64,000 nucleotides of DNA, from positions 248,001 to 312,000 of the forward strand of contig NZ_JAFHKL010000006.1 in assembly GCF_016937655.1 (NCBI RefSeq), in the 5' to 3' direction. A program made the position numbers and the translations under genes. The stretch is from Chromobacterium alkanivorans (GTDB lineage: Bacteria; Pseudomonadota; Gammaproteobacteria; Burkholderiales; Chromobacteriaceae). The notes beneath the pieces were generated by a model. That model saw only the letters and a list, made by a program, of their open reading frames with translations. It was not told the origin of the DNA and searched no databases. Numbering within the stretch: position 1 is the first letter of the stretch; every line of letters begins with the position of its first letter. Shown here in pieces: positions 63,784 through 64,000 of this stretch.

Positions 63784-64000
63784 GGCGGCTTAAGCATTGG
63801 CTGGGCGGCCTCGCGCTGGCCTGCGCGGCGCTGGCCCAGGCGGGCGGCGTCGATCTGTTTCCGGTCCAGAGCCTGGCGTCGCTGCGCGAAGAAGCGAGGC
63901 CCGAGCTTCCGCCGCCGGACGCCGCGTCGGCGCTGGCCGCTCCGCTGCCGCTAGCCCCGCTGGAGGCCGCGCCGGCGCCGTTCAGCGCCGTAGGCGAATG
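63780..64000 (+). CDS. PilP/GspC-like periplasmic protein, N-terminal part, truncated by window edge
   Basis: The ATG at 63780 overlaps the stop of the PilO-like gene (ATGA). About 73 residues are visible: a signal-like start (MRRLKHWLGGLALACAALAQ) and a Pro/Ala-rich linker (about 38-70). In PilMNOP-type operons this position is taken by the PilP-like or secretin-contact protein. The functional domain is outside the window, so identification is contextual. Confidence 0.55.
   Translation, partial: MRRLKHWLGGLALACAALAQAGGVDLFPVQSLASLREEARPELPPPDAASALAAPLPLAPLEAAPAPFSAVGE

Overview
The window is a high-GC, gene-dense bacterial chromosome segment. Its gene order and protein sequences point to a Neisseriales-type betaproteobacterium, most like Chromobacterium. 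The strongest evidence is the block kdsD-kdsC-lptC-lptA-lptB-rpoN-hpf-ptsN-hprK-rapZ together with exbB-exbD-lpxK-ycaR-kdsB-adk, hda next to a PerM-type permease, and a trehalose PTS operon. This assignment is inference from recognition of the families; no database search was run. I see no prophage, complete insertion sequence, CRISPR array or rRNA. There is one tRNA, Gly(CCC).

Layout. 1-2.2 kb: purine synthesis (purM, a small coupled membrane protein, purN, start of an envelope protein), all on the minus strand. 2.3-4.8 kb: PerM permease, Hda (the DnaA regulator) and a HAD phosphatase, followed by a cluster of DnaA boxes. 5.1-8.9 kb: exbB/exbD, lpxK, a Trm112-like protein, kdsB and adk, for envelope energisation and lipid A/KDO synthesis. 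9-14.2 kb: hemolysin-III-like protein, a histidine kinase/HD-GYP response regulator pair and an EamA transporter. 14.2-24 kb: a long minus-strand block covering NAD(P)HX repair, UbiX, nitrogen-PTS regulation (rapZ, hprK, ptsN), hpf, rpoN, LPS transport (lptB, lptA, lptC) and KDO synthesis (kdsC, kdsD). 24-28.7 kb: a KefB-like antiporter, an AsmA-like protein and tRNA-Gly. 28.8-33.3 kb: small accessory enzymes, including a MocR regulator facing a ferredoxin-fused oxidoreductase and an M24 protein. 33.4-38.8 kb: treR, treB, treC and a maltoporin-like channel, with two operator-like palindromes. 38.9-43.6 kb: NAT, membrane proteins, a GST, a SIMPL protein and a diguanylate cyclase. 43.8-54 kb: malate synthase, LysR, an amino-acid permease, a macrodomain protein, a K+ channel, cysK, a DUF815 ATPase and CvrA. 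54.4-58 kb: a small secreted protein, a Nudix-ThiE fusion, a hot-dog protein, sodC and cytochrome b561. 58.3-64 kb: a type II secretion/type IV pilus-like assembly operon that runs off the window.

The points most worth a second look are: a family of short MITE-like repeats (four copies, one with clear terminal inverted repeats that completes the asmA stop codon); a DnaA-box cluster directly behind hda; a 31-bp tandem duplication that shifts the frame and extends the NAT C-terminus; a minimal secretion-like operon with its own lytic transglycosylase; and paired TreR-like operators. Start codons were moved inward where a Shine-Dalgarno sequence, family length or an ATGA overlap argued for it.
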